Positions 1-8,296 of a stretch of DNA of 64,000 nucleotides are shown here, in pieces; the stretch's first letter is position 1; each line of letters starts with the position of its first letter. A program made the translations under genes and the position numbers. The stretch is from Pyrobaculum islandicum DSM 4184. GTDB taxonomy: Archaea; Thermoproteota; Thermoprotei; Thermoproteales; Thermoproteaceae. A model generated the notes under the pieces. The model saw nothing but the letters and a program-made list of their open reading frames with translations. It searched no databases and was not told the DNA's origin. Location of the stretch: assembly GCF_000015205.1 (NCBI RefSeq), contig NC_008701.1, positions 1,762,403-1,826,402 on the forward strand, written 5' to 3'.

Positions 1-35
1 CTGGTGAGTTTTTAAGCTGTTGGTGTCTTTGGGTT

Positions 36-764
36 GTGATTGTGGTAGTTTTTGGGCCTGCTGGTAGTGGGAAGACTACGTTAGTTGGGGAGTTTGGGAG
101 GTATCTGTCGGAGCAGGAGTTTAGCGTGGCTTATGTAAATCTGGACTGTGCTGTTGAGTCTCTGCCCTATAGGCCGAATTTCGACGTGAGGAACTACTTT
201 ACTCTTGTAGACATAATGAGGAGGTTTGGCCTTGGGCCTAATGGGGCTTTGGTGAAGAGTATGGAGCTCCTCCTAGACCTCGTTGGCGAGGTCTCTTCTA
301 AGTTGGAGAAGCTCGGCTTGTTATACGACTATGTATTTGTCGACACGCCTGGCCAGCTCGAGCTTACGTTGTTTCACGACGCCGTGGTGAAGCTCGTCGA
401 GTCTTTCGCCAGGAGGGGTCTTGCGTTGTTTTTGACGCCGGCGGATATGCTCAAGAGGCCTAGAGATTTAGTCTTTCTCAACCTCATGGCGCTGGCAGTT
501 AGAGTGAGGTTTGAGATCCCGCTTGTCACGGTCTTGACGAAGGCCGATTTGTTAGATAGAGAGTTTGTAGAGAGGCTACGCGCCAGGGTTGCGCAGGGGC
601 TTGGCGGGCTTGAGGAAGACCTCGTGGCTGAGCTAGCCTCTATTGTAGATAGGCTTGAAAAGAAGCAGAGGCTTATCAAAGTCTCTGCCATAACTAGAGA
701 GGGTTTTGACGACTTGCAGACAATTCTACACGAGGTCTTCTGTACCTGCGGCGAGTTGACTTAA
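36..764 (+). CDS. GPN-loop GTPase
   Basis: A 242-residue GTPase of the GPN-loop (XAB1/NPA3) family. The P-loop GPAGSGKTT sits at residues 7-15, and the family-defining Gly-Pro-Asn loop appears as GPNGAL near residue 67. DTPGQLE and a TKAD guanine-specificity motif follow. Eukaryotic members help assemble RNA polymerase; the archaeal role is unproven. GTG is chosen as start because a TATA-like tttttaa lies about 25 bases upstream, giving a leaderless message. Cytoplasmic, single gene. Very confident on family. Confidence 0.93.
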   Translation: MIVVVFGPAGSGKTTLVGEFGRYLSEQEFSVAYVNLDCAVESLPYRPNFDVRNYFTLVDIMRRFGLGPNGALVKSMELLLDLVGEVSSKLEKLGLLYDYVFVDTPGQLELTLFHDAVVKLVESFARRGLALFLTPADMLKRPRDLVFLNLMALAVRVRFEIPLVTVLTKADLLDREFVERLRARVAQGLGGLEEDLVAELASIVDRLEKKQRLIKVSAITREGFDDLQTILHEVFCTCGELT

Positions 765-801
765 TAGCGGTAGATTTATTAGACTGTGGCAATTGGGAAC
801 C

Positions 802-855
802 ATGGATAGATTTTGGCCGTCGACAACGGCGTTGAGACGGCCTAGGTTATGTTAG
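802..855 (+). CDS. possible 17-codon leader ORF
   Basis: A TATA-like gatttatta is centred about 25 bases before ATG 802, as expected for a leaderless message, and a 17-codon frame runs from there to a TAG that overlaps the dehydrogenase start (ATG 849) in another frame. The arrangement would couple translation of the two. It could equally be an untranslated leader; no family is recognisable. Confidence 0.22.
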   Translation: MDRFWPSTTALRRPRLC

Positions 856-1820
856 CGGCTAGGCTCTACGGCCCGCGCGACTTGCGCGTCGAGGAGATTC
901 CGGCGCCCAAGCCAGAGCGGGGGTGGGCGCTGGTGAGAACGCTGGCGGTGGGGATCTGCGGCACAGACAAGGCCTTCTACAGGGGGACCTACCGGCTGTT
1001 TAAGACGCCTCTTGTACCGGGCCACGAGGCGGTGGGGGTGGCGGAGGGGGGCGAGTTGGACGGGAGGGTGGTGGTGAGCGAGATCAACTTCGCCTGTGGT
1101 AGGTGTGAGATGTGTAGAGCTGGTCTCTACACGCACTGCCCCTACAAGAGGACGCTTGGGATAGACTTCGACGGGGGGATGGCGGAGTACTTCGTGGCGC
1201 CTCTCGAGGCCCTCCACCCCGCCGAGGGGCTGGACCCAGCCGCCGCCACTCAGGTAGAGCCGCTGGCGGCTGTGTTGAACGCCCTTGCCCAGGTGCCGCC
1301 TCCGCCGGGGGCGAAGGTGGCTATCCTGGGGACGGGGAACGTGGCCTACCTCGCGGCGCAAGTCCTCCGGGGGTTCGACCCCGTAGTGGTGGCTAGGCGG
1401 GGGAGCGCCAAGGCGCACCTCTTCAGGGGGCTGGGGCTGGAGGTGGTGGAGTTGGGCGAGCTGGGTGAGTACATGGCGGAGAACGCGCCGCTGGGGTTCG
1501 ACGTCGTGTTTGAGGCCACTGGCGACCCCTCTGCGATTAATACGGCTATAGAGATAGCGAGGCCCCGCGGCGTGATACACCTAAAGTCCACCCCCGGCTC
1601 CCCCGCCCCCGCCAACCTAACGCCGGCGGTGGTCAAAGAGCTGAGGATAGTGGGCACTAGATGCGGCACATACAGAGAGTTCAGACACGCCATCAAGCTC
1701 ATTAGAGAAGGCATCGTGAAGCCCCTCATCACCTCCGTAGTAACGGGGATACACAACGCGAGAGAGGCTTTCGAGAGGGCCCTCCAACCCAACGAGGTAA
1801 AGGTAGTACTGAAGCCCTAG
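849..1820 (+). CDS. zinc-dependent medium-chain dehydrogenase (alcohol or sugar)
   Basis: A 323-residue MDR-superfamily oxidoreductase. GICGTDKAFY carries the catalytic-zinc Cys, GHEAVG the zinc His, and CGRCEMCRAGLYTHC the four-cysteine structural zinc lobe. The Rossmann glycine motif is GTGNVAYLA, and the ARR after the second strand would favour NADP over NAD. Closest in look to archaeal glucose or L-threonine/alcohol dehydrogenases; the substrate cannot be read from sequence. The N-terminus at ATG 849 fits the family, although the inferred transcript begins about 47 bases earlier. Confidence 0.88.
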   Translation: MLAARLYGPRDLRVEEIPAPKPERGWALVRTLAVGICGTDKAFYRGTYRLFKTPLVPGHEAVGVAEGGELDGRVVVSEINFACGRCEMCRAGLYTHCPYKRTLGIDFDGGMAEYFVAPLEALHPAEGLDPAAATQVEPLAAVLNALAQVPPPPGAKVAILGTGNVAYLAAQVLRGFDPVVVARRGSAKAHLFRGLGLEVVELGELGEYMAENAPLGFDVVFEATGDPSAINTAIEIARPRGVIHLKSTPGSPAPANLTPAVVKELRIVGTRCGTYREFRHAIKLIREGIVKPLITSVVTGIHNAREAFERALQPNEVKVVLKP

Positions 1821-1875
1821 CCCCCGGACCGGGGCCCCCGGCGCCCCCAGACCCACCTCCGCCGCACTGTATATG

Positions 1876-2001
1876 CCTATAAAGGCAGATTCCTACGAGG
1901 CCGGGGGAAGCCCGATGAGGGGGGATGATGTACCTCCGCTAGGCCGACCTCTGACGAACAGCGTGCAAGCCGACCCCGGAGGGCCCCCGCCGGCCCTACA
2001 A
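1876..2001 (+). ncRNA. candidate structured small RNA
   Basis: The gap between the dehydrogenase and the AAA ATPase is GC-rich and has its own TATA-like cctataaagg at 1876-1885. About 20 bases further on starts a block with GGCCGG...GGG at 1899-1907 that can pair with CCC...CCGGCC near 1983-1996, followed by ACA. Inside are GATGA and CTGA motifs that resemble a kink-turn. This could be an H/ACA-like RNA, but pocket geometry was not established. A 64-codon ORF through the region looks non-coding. Confidence 0.3.
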
Positions 2002-2088
2002 TCTATGATTTCTAGCTTAAAAATCTTCCGCCTCTGGCGCGTTGGCGCGAGGGGTGAGTGTATTTAAACGTGGTTTATGTCGCATGTG

Positions 2089-3459
2089 ATGTATGTGTTT
2101 GTTAGGAAGGTCGTTGTTAGGAACTTTAAGAGCATTGGGGAGCTGGAGCTTGAGCTGAGGCCGGGGGTAAACCTCCTGGTGGGCCCCAACGGGGCTGGGA
2201 AGTCCAACGTCTTGGAGGCGATTAGGTTCGCCAGGAGGGCTCTGGTGGAGGCGACCTCGCCGTATCTCCCACATGTGCCGGACTACCTCTCGCCGCTTGA
2301 CGTAATATACGGCCGGGACCCGAGGCGGGAGGTGGCGCTGGGTCTGGGCCTGGAGCTCTACGGCGAGGTGGGCGGGGAGTGGCTGTCGGCCTACGCGGAG
2401 TTCACCACCTACCTCAGATACAGGCCGCAGCCCTACGAGACGATTGAGCCCGTCCGCCACGTGGTAAAAATCGGCGACACCCAGGCGGAGATAGACAGAG
2501 GAGGCATCGCCATCACAGCCCCAAAGGAGCACTTCGACAGAGCGCTGAAGTGGATCGAGGAATATGCGAAGCGCATACCTTTCAAACTAGCCGAGCCCAA
2601 GGAGGAGGGCGGCAGGACAGTCGTCTCGTATAGGTGGGACATGGAGGCGCCGCTACAGCTCGAGGGCCTTAGACACGTGCTGTGGCCGGGGCCGAGGGGG
2701 AGGGCGTCGGAGGACTTGCTGGCGTGTAGCCAAGTCGCCGGGGGGACTCTCCTGCCGTTCCCAGTCGCGTTGGGGAGGGCCAGGAGGCCAAGGGGGATCC
2801 GCCTTGGGCTGCCGCCGGGGTTCTGTCTGGATGATGTCTTGGAGGCCGTGAGGGGGGCTCTCGGGAGGGTGGTCTTTCTCCGGCATGTGGAGAGGCGTGC
2901 GGAGCCTGTGCCTATCGCCGGCGGGGATGTGCTTGATGAGCGGGGGCGGAACGTGGCCGCGGTGCTGTTTAGCTACAGGGGGAGGTTTGGGAGGAACCCG
3001 GAGTCTGTCGACAGAGCTCTGGCCGCCCTCTTTCCGGGCGTCGTGCTGGAGGTTAGGCAGCTTTACAACAGCGCTCTTCTTGTCGCCAGGGAGGGGGATG
3101 TGGAGCTCCCCCCCTCCAACATCCCCGACGGTCTGCTTAAGCTGGTGGTGCTGATGCTGGCAGTGGATCTGGGCCCCTCGCTGCTCCTCGTGGACGAGGT
3201 GGAGAACAGCATGCACGCGAGACTCCTGGAGTACGTCGTGGACGTGTTTAACGGGCTTGGCGTGCCGGTTCTCCTAGCCACGCACTCGCCCGTGGTTGTG
3301 GACTTGGTGGACCTTGAGAGGATCTACTTCCTGTCTAGAGGCCCCGAGGGGACTAGGGCTGAAGCTGTCCAGAACCCAGAGGAGCTGAGGAGGAGGCTGA
3401 GCGAGGCCGGGATTGCGGTTAGCGACTACTTCTTTTACACGAAGAGGTACGGCGGGTGA
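2089..3459 (+). CDS. RecF/OLD-type AAA ATPase (AAA_15/AAA_21)
   Basis: A 456-residue SMC/RecF-like ATPase. The N-terminus has the family strand VVVRNFKSIG, then Walker A GPNGAGKSN near residue 35. Near residue 365 comes Walker B LLLVDEVENSMH, followed by a LATHSP switch. There is no coiled-coil arm of SMC length. Downstream, after a 190-base GC-rich element, lies a TOPRIM-like gene on the same strand, which matches the ATPase-plus-nuclease layout of RloAB, PARIS and split OLD defence systems. ATG 2089 is preferred over ATG 2077 because the TATA-like gtatttaaac lies about 25 bases upstream. Role in defence is inference. Confidence 0.85.
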   Translation: MYVFVRKVVVRNFKSIGELELELRPGVNLLVGPNGAGKSNVLEAIRFARRALVEATSPYLPHVPDYLSPLDVIYGRDPRREVALGLGLELYGEVGGEWLSAYAEFTTYLRYRPQPYETIEPVRHVVKIGDTQAEIDRGGIAITAPKEHFDRALKWIEEYAKRIPFKLAEPKEEGGRTVVSYRWDMEAPLQLEGLRHVLWPGPRGRASEDLLACSQVAGGTLLPFPVALGRARRPRGIRLGLPPGFCLDDVLEAVRGALGRVVFLRHVERRAEPVPIAGGDVLDERGRNVAAVLFSYRGRFGRNPESVDRALAALFPGVVLEVRQLYNSALLVAREGDVELPPSNIPDGLLKLVVLMLAVDLGPSLLLVDEVENSMHARLLEYVVDVFNGLGVPVLLATHSPVVVDLVDLERIYFLSRGPEGTRAEAVQNPEELRRRLSEAGIAVSDYFFYTKRYGG

Positions 3460-3461
3460 TC

Positions 3462-3651
3462 GTCCCCCTACCTCTCTCTTGGCACCTCCCCGGGGGACTT
3501 AAGGGCCCGCCCCGGGTGCGCCGGGGTGAGGGGGCGGGTCATCCGGGGAATGTGGCGTTTGGTTTTGTAATAGTTTGACGCCCCCGTCTGCCGCCCCAGG
3601 GGCCAGGTGTCGTTCATGAAACAAGAAAACTTACGAGGTTAAAAATGTGAT
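3462..3651 (+). repeat. dispersed GC-rich structured element, copy 1
   Basis: A 190-base noncoding block that starts two bases after the ATPase stop and ends at the start codon of the TOPRIM-like gene. Copy 2 lies inverted at 32795-32993. Both share blocks such as ACTTAAGGGCCCGCCCCGGG and TTACGAGGTTAAAAATGTGA. A stem CCCGCCCC/GGGGCGGG with an inner CCCCGG/CCGGGG helix is kept in both, while the loop changes (GTGCG against GTGCA). An outer pairing near CTTGGC and GGGGCCA also survives. This suggests selection on RNA structure or on a DNA site. Confidence 0.75.
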
Positions 3652-4180
3652 GGTCGCGCGCTTTCTATTCGTGGAAGACCACCACGGGGTCGAATTCCAC
3701 CGAAGGCTTATAGAAAAGCTACAGAACTCTGGCATAGTACCTCGTAGCTTGGCTCCTAAGATCGAGAGGATACCGACCGGCCTCTGTAATTCCTCCATGG
3801 GGAGAAAAATTGTTGCGAGGTTATTCGGGTCAGAGCGGTGGCGTATATTATTCGTCATAGACTCTGAGGGGGAAGATAAGGGAGCGGCGGCCGACAAGAG
3901 AGTTCTCAGGCATTTAAGAAGCCACGAGTCACTCAGGGGTAGGCTGGATAATGTAAGAGTTGTGGTGGTTCATCCCCGTCATGAGAAGTGGCTTTGCATG
4001 GGGTTGGGCGGAGGTAGCTGTAGCGCAGATCCAGAGAGTGGGCTTGATAGAGTCCTCGGAAGGGTGTATAAGAAAGACGATTTAGGTAAGCTAGCTGACC
4101 GTATAGATGTGGAGAGGCTACTGTCGGAGGGCGACTTTAGGGAATATGTCGAGGGGCTTAGATGGCTTTTGTCTTCTTAG
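3647..4180 (+). CDS. TOPRIM-like protein (RloB/DUF4276-like)
   Basis: A 177-residue protein. It opens with FLFVEDHHG, comparable to the TOPRIM glutamate strand, then has ILFVIDSEGED as an acidic DxD-like strand, and near residue 105 VVVHPRHEKWL, which resembles the PxxExWL motif of RloB and DUF4276 proteins. These point to a metal-dependent nuclease fold, but the match is by eye and remote. It follows the AAA ATPase on the same strand, separated only by the structured element. GTG 3647 or ATG 3650 are both possible starts. Confidence 0.55.
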   Translation: MMVARFLFVEDHHGVEFHRRLIEKLQNSGIVPRSLAPKIERIPTGLCNSSMGRKIVARLFGSERWRILFVIDSEGEDKGAAADKRVLRHLRSHESLRGRLDNVRVVVVHPRHEKWLCMGLGGGSCSADPESGLDRVLGRVYKKDDLGKLADRIDVERLLSEGDFREYVEGLRWLLSS

Positions 4181-4232
4181 CCGCGTTTAGAGGTGTGGTG
4201 GCGTATAGATATTTTTAAGGTTGTTGTTTATC

Positions 4233-4796
4233 GTGTTGCTTGAGGTTGGAGAGGATGGCGTATATGCCTATAGGGTTGGGGGTGACGTGTTGAGGGGGCG
4301 TGTGGTGGCTGTGGCGACGGCTGACGACATTATAAAGGCGTCGAATTTGGGCTATACTTTTGTTGCGGCTAAAGTGTTTCTACCTGAGGCGGTTGAGGAG
4401 GCTGGGAAGAGGGGGATTAGGCTAGTGAGCATCGAAGAGATAGCCGAGCCGCTTTCTGTCTTGTTGGTCAATCTGTTGGCCAACAGGAGGGGCGACATGT
4501 TGATAAGGCTTTTCGACCAGTTGATACCGAGCTTTATGACCAGGACTTACTACTACTATGAGTATATGGACTACAATCGGGGCGACGTCTATGCGACGTC
4601 TTTTAAGGCCACGGTCAAGGTGCACGAGAGGTTCTACAGCGAGGTGTTTGGAGATCTCGTCGAGTTGTTAAGTGAGCTGTCTATGAGAATGGGCAAGACG
4701 AGGGGAGTGCAAGTGGAGTTTGCCACAAGGAGAGAGGCGAATAGCCACGTGGTTTCTCTAGAATTTACAGTAGAGAGACCTTCCAAGACGCAATAA
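4233..4796 (+). CDS. conserved hypothetical protein
   Basis: A 187-residue soluble protein with no recognisable family. The N-terminal half is an alternating alpha/beta fold (LLEVGEDGVYAYRVGG, then VVAVATADDI), followed by a helix and a tyrosine-rich stretch near residue 110. There are no cysteines, membrane segments or nucleotide motifs. GTG 4233 is preferred because TATA-like atttttaa lies about 25 bases upstream; TTG 4221 would also be open. It stands alone between the TOPRIM-like gene and the M16 peptidase. Confidence 0.6.
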   Translation: MLLEVGEDGVYAYRVGGDVLRGRVVAVATADDIIKASNLGYTFVAAKVFLPEAVEEAGKRGIRLVSIEEIAEPLSVLLVNLLANRRGDMLIRLFDQLIPSFMTRTYYYYEYMDYNRGDVYATSFKATVKVHERFYSEVFGDLVELLSELSMRMGKTRGVQVEFATRREANSHVVSLEFTVERPSKTQ

Positions 4797-4919
4797 GGCG
4801 CGCCGCCGTTCAGACACAAGTCGGCGTATTTAGTTTTCTGTTGGGATACTTGAGAGCTTTTCTGCCGGCGTGCTACGGCCTATTTCGTTGTGTTTATATA
4901 GGACATCTTTCTACGAGGC

Positions 4920-6071
4920 GTGTTGTTGGATAATGGGGTGAGGCTGGTGTTGGATAAGTTTGCCGCGCCTACGGCGGCTGTGGTGGTGGGGATTGGGGTG
5001 GGGTCGCTGTTTGAGGGGAGGGAGAGGAGGGGCATAACCCACCTGCTGGAGCACATGTTGTTCCGGGTGCCTGGGTTCGACGTAGATGAGGCTGTGGAGT
5101 CGCTAGGCGGGTCTAACAACGCCTATACAGAGCGAGACGTCCTCCTCTTGGTTTTCGAGGGGGTCTCCGAGTCGGCTGTTGGGTTGGTGGAGCTGGCCTT
5201 CCGGCTGTATGCCAACGAGCGGTTTGAAGAGGCCGACTTGGAGCGGGAGAAGGACGTAGTGCTTTCTGAACTTAGACAGATTCGGGAGGACCCCTCCGAC
5301 TGGGTTGGGGAGCTGGGGATAAAGGCGCTTTTTGGCGATTCGGACTGGGGGGATCCGGTGGGGGGCACGCCGGAGGCTGTGGAGTCCATCTCGCTGGGGA
5401 ACCTCCTGGAGTTTAAGAGGAGGTGGTTCACGCCAGGGAACACTTTCGTAGTTCTGTCAGGTGGGTTTGGGGAGGAGGCTGTCGCCAAGGCGGTTGAGCT
5501 TTTTGGGAGACTTGAGGGGGAGGCTCCGCCTAGGCCGAGGCCTACGGCGGGGTCTGGCCCCAGGAGGATAGTGGAGAACCGGGAGGTAAACGGGGTGTAT
5601 TACGCCAGGGCTGTGAGAGTGGCTGTTGGAGACCCTGCAGAGGCCCTTGCCATGCTCCACGGGGCGGCCTTCCATCTGGAGTCTGGGACGAAGTCTGTCC
5701 TTTTTAGCCTCTTGAGGACGCTGGGCATCGCCTACTCCTATTACGTAGATTACGACGTGGTGGGGGACGTGGCCTATTTGGAAGTGGTGGTGGAGTCGGC
5801 GAGGTCTCTAGAGGAGGCGAGGAGGGCCGTGTCGGAGGCTTTGAAGCCGAGGTCGCCGCCTCCCTACAGGCTTAGGTACTTCGACTACGTCTGGAGGGTT
5901 GCGTGGAGGAGCCCTGCGGATAGGGCCGTGTCTATCGCCGAGTATGTGGCGAAGGGTGGGAGGCCGGAGGAGGCCGAGGCGGCTTTTAAGAGGGCGGCTG
6001 AAAGAGGCACTCTCTGGATTACGCCTCTGGAGGAGGCCGAGGCTGTTATAACACCAGAAAAACTTATATAA
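4920..6071 (+). CDS. M16 family zinc peptidase
   Basis: A 383-residue insulinase/processing-peptidase-like protein. The inverted zinc motif HLLEH is at residues 41-45, and the third ligand is probably a Glu in the helix REKDVVLSELRQ about 75 residues later. A family-typical Y/R substrate region near residues 295-300 is less clear. The length fits one half of a clamshell peptidase, so a homodimer is likely. GTG 4920 lies about 25 bases after TATA-like tttatata. Active zinc ligands are all present. Confidence 0.9.
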   Translation: MLLDNGVRLVLDKFAAPTAAVVVGIGVGSLFEGRERRGITHLLEHMLFRVPGFDVDEAVESLGGSNNAYTERDVLLLVFEGVSESAVGLVELAFRLYANERFEEADLEREKDVVLSELRQIREDPSDWVGELGIKALFGDSDWGDPVGGTPEAVESISLGNLLEFKRRWFTPGNTFVVLSGGFGEEAVAKAVELFGRLEGEAPPRPRPTAGSGPRRIVENREVNGVYYARAVRVAVGDPAEALAMLHGAAFHLESGTKSVLFSLLRTLGIAYSYYVDYDVVGDVAYLEVVVESARSLEEARRAVSEALKPRSPPPYRLRYFDYVWRVAWRSPADRAVSIAEYVAKGGRPEEAEAAFKRAAERGTLWITPLEEAEAVITPEKLI

Positions 6072-6089
6072 TGGCTCAATCTCCACATT

Positions 6090-7376
6090 ATGACTTCAAA
6101 AACTACTCTCGCCATAGCTATAATAGCTCTGTTTTTAGCTGTAGCGGCTTTTATACAGAGCTATTACGCAGTCCAGGGGGTAAACGATAGACTTACACAA
6201 CTCCAAGCGAGAGTAGACGCGGTGGGAGCCGAGGTGTCGAGGGGCCTCGCGAGGCTTGAGGGGAAGTTGGCGTCTATAAACTCGACGGCGGCCGCCGCCT
6301 ACAGAGAGGCCAAGTTGCTTAGGGAGATCTCGGAGAGGCCCTCTGGCTACGTGCCGCTGAGGTACGCCAGACTCTTCTCCATACAGTACGAGGGTGACGT
6401 CTACCTCCTGAGGGACGCCCTCGGGAGGAGGATACTCCTCCTGCCGCGGGGCATGTCGCAGGACCTCGCCGACTATTACAGGGCGAAGTACAGGCCGGAC
6501 GTGGTGGTGTACTACCCCGTCAAGAGGGCCGTCTACATGGCCTCCACTGAGGTGGCCATGGCCTACAGGCTGTATAAAGAGATGGGGAGGGCCGACGTCC
6601 TTAGGTCGATCGTGGGGGTGATGTGGGGGAGGGAGTACCGGTGGTACCTCCCGGAGGTGGAGGCGATGCTTAACAACGGCACTATAGCCGACGTGGGGCC
6701 CGCCTACTCGCCCGACTTTGAGAAGATCGCCTCGCTGAAGCCCGACGTGATGTTTGTCTTCTACTACCCCGGCCCCTACGGCACTGAGTCTGTAGTGAAG
6801 AAGCTGGACCAGCTGGGGATCCCCTACGCCGTGGTAAACGAGTTCCAGGAGCAGACGGCGCTTGGGAGAGCCGAGTGGATCAAGTTCATAGCCGCCTTCT
6901 ACAACGCCACTGACGACGCTGTCAAGATCTTCGACAGGGTGGAGGCGAAGTGGAGCTCTCTCGCCTCCCTCGTGGCCGACTTAGATAGGCCTAGGGTGGC
7001 GTGGTTCACCATATTCGGCGGCGTTTTGTACCCCGCAGGGGCGGGGGTGAGGGATCTAATTAGGATTGCTGGCGGGAGGTACGCCTACGCCAACTACAGC
7101 AGGGTGGACCTCGAGGTGGTGATGAAGCATAAAAACGACGTAGACGTCTTGATCTGGTCTAGCTACGGCGTCTCTAGCGTGAAGGATCTGCTCAAGGTGG
7201 AGCCGAGACTGGCGGAGCTTAGGCCGGTGGTGCTTGGGAGGGTCTACGCCTACAGCCCCGCCTTCTACCAGCTGGCCAACGCCTACCCTGAGCGGCTGCT
7301 GGAGGAGCTGGTGTGGATCATACACCCCGAGGTGGCGCCGCCTGGCAACTTCACCCTATTTGTGCATCTGCAGTGA
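6090..7376 (+). CDS. ABC importer substrate-binding protein (iron-siderophore/cobalamin type)
   Basis: A 428-residue lipid- or helix-anchored binding protein. Residues 5-28 form one membrane helix, followed by a coiled coil of about 50 residues that acts as a stalk, and then a PF01497-type periplasmic domain with IASLKPDVMFVF and LDQLGIPYAVVNE. It overlaps the permease start by GTGA and belongs to a three-gene operon with permease and ATPase. Substrate is probably a metal chelate or corrinoid; this is inferred from the family. Confidence 0.88.
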   Translation: MTSKTTLAIAIIALFLAVAAFIQSYYAVQGVNDRLTQLQARVDAVGAEVSRGLARLEGKLASINSTAAAAYREAKLLREISERPSGYVPLRYARLFSIQYEGDVYLLRDALGRRILLLPRGMSQDLADYYRAKYRPDVVVYYPVKRAVYMASTEVAMAYRLYKEMGRADVLRSIVGVMWGREYRWYLPEVEAMLNNGTIADVGPAYSPDFEKIASLKPDVMFVFYYPGPYGTESVVKKLDQLGIPYAVVNEFQEQTALGRAEWIKFIAAFYNATDDAVKIFDRVEAKWSSLASLVADLDRPRVAWFTIFGGVLYPAGAGVRDLIRIAGGRYAYANYSRVDLEVVMKHKNDVDVLIWSSYGVSSVKDLLKVEPRLAELRPVVLGRVYAYSPAFYQLANAYPERLLEELVWIIHPEVAPPGNFTLFVHLQ

Positions 7377-8296
7377 GGCGGCTCCTCCTCCTGGCGGCTC
7401 CCGTGCTTTTTTCCGCCGAACTCCTCCTCGGGCCGGCGGGCCTAGACTGGGGGATAGTGGGCGCCGTTAGACTCCCCAGAGCCCTCGGCGCCGCCGTGTC
7501 GGGCGCCCTCCTGGGGATGTCGGGGCTGTTGCTACAGACCTCTCTGAGGAACCCCTTGGCGGATCCCTACGTTCTGGGGGTAAGCGGCACGGCAATGTTG
7601 GCGGCTCTAGGCTCTTATCTTCTCTGGCGCCTGTGGGGCCTCCCCTATGTGGGCTACTTCCTAGGCGCGGTGGTCGGGGCGGCTGTAGTAATTGTAGGAT
7701 TGACGACGCTGGCTAGGAGAGCCTCTCTCTTTGTGGTGTTAATGGTGGGGATCCTCGTTTCCTTTGTCACTGGGGCGGCTCTCCAGTTGGCTCTCCTCTT
7801 GCTTCCGCCGGAAGAGCTTGGCTACATATACCTCGGCTTGCAGGGGAACTACGGGGCCTATCCGCCCGGCCTTCTGGGGTGGGCCGTGGCTGGAGCTTCT
7901 GTTGTCCTATTGGCAACGGTGTATCTAAACTCCCGGCACATCTCGGCGCTTGTCCATGGGGAGGAGGCGGCGGCTGGCCTGGGGGTAAACGTGAGGAGAG
8001 TCTCGGCGTTAGTGGTGGCGGCGGCTTCTGCGGGGGCCGGCCTTGCTGTGGCGTCGGTGGGACCGGTGGGGTTTGTGGGTCTTCTGGCGCCTCACATGGC
8101 CCGATGGGCGGCGGGTAGCCACAGGGTCGACAAGATCCTCTTCGACGCAGCGGCGATGGGGGCCGTCCTCTCGCTGGGGGCGGACCTCGCCATGAGGTTG
8201 CTCCTGCCGAGGGACGTGCCGGCGAACGTGGTGCTGTCTATCGTGGGGGCGCCGGCGGCGGCCCTCCTCATGTGGAGGTATGTACGTAGAGTTTGA
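7373..8296 (+). CDS. FecCD/BtuC-type ABC permease
   Basis: A 307-residue integral membrane protein with about nine hydrophobic segments. It has the FecCD hallmarks: RLPRALGAAVSGALLGMSGLLLQ near the N-terminus, NPLADPYVLGVS, and VGPVGFVGLLAPHMAR, which contacts the ATPase. The start GTG 7373 overlaps the binding-protein stop and suits translational coupling; an in-frame upstream GTG would run inside the preceding gene. It overlaps the ATPase gene by 17 bases. Confidence 0.92.
   Translation: MRRLLLLAAPVLFSAELLLGPAGLDWGIVGAVRLPRALGAAVSGALLGMSGLLLQTSLRNPLADPYVLGVSGTAMLAALGSYLLWRLWGLPYVGYFLGAVVGAAVVIVGLTTLARRASLFVVLMVGILVSFVTGAALQLALLLLPPEELGYIYLGLQGNYGAYPPGLLGWAVAGASVVLLATVYLNSRHISALVHGEEAAAGLGVNVRRVSALVVAAASAGAGLAVASVGPVGFVGLLAPHMARWAAGSHRVDKILFDAAAMGAVLSLGADLAMRLLLPRDVPANVVLSIVGAPAAALLMWRYVRRV

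Noticed and set aside
852..1580. Antisense ORF of 242 codons inside the dehydrogenase
   Set aside because: Typical GC-rich shadow with Arg/His/Pro-rich translation; the sense frame has all zinc and Rossmann motifs.
1876..2001. RNase P RNA (short Pyrobaculum type)
   Set aside because: GGGGGAAGCCC looks like CR-I, but no matching CR-V strand that would form helix P4 was found.
1873..2067. 64-codon ORF before the AAA ATPase
   Set aside because: It is Pro/Gly-rich, runs through the hairpin region and lacks coding character.
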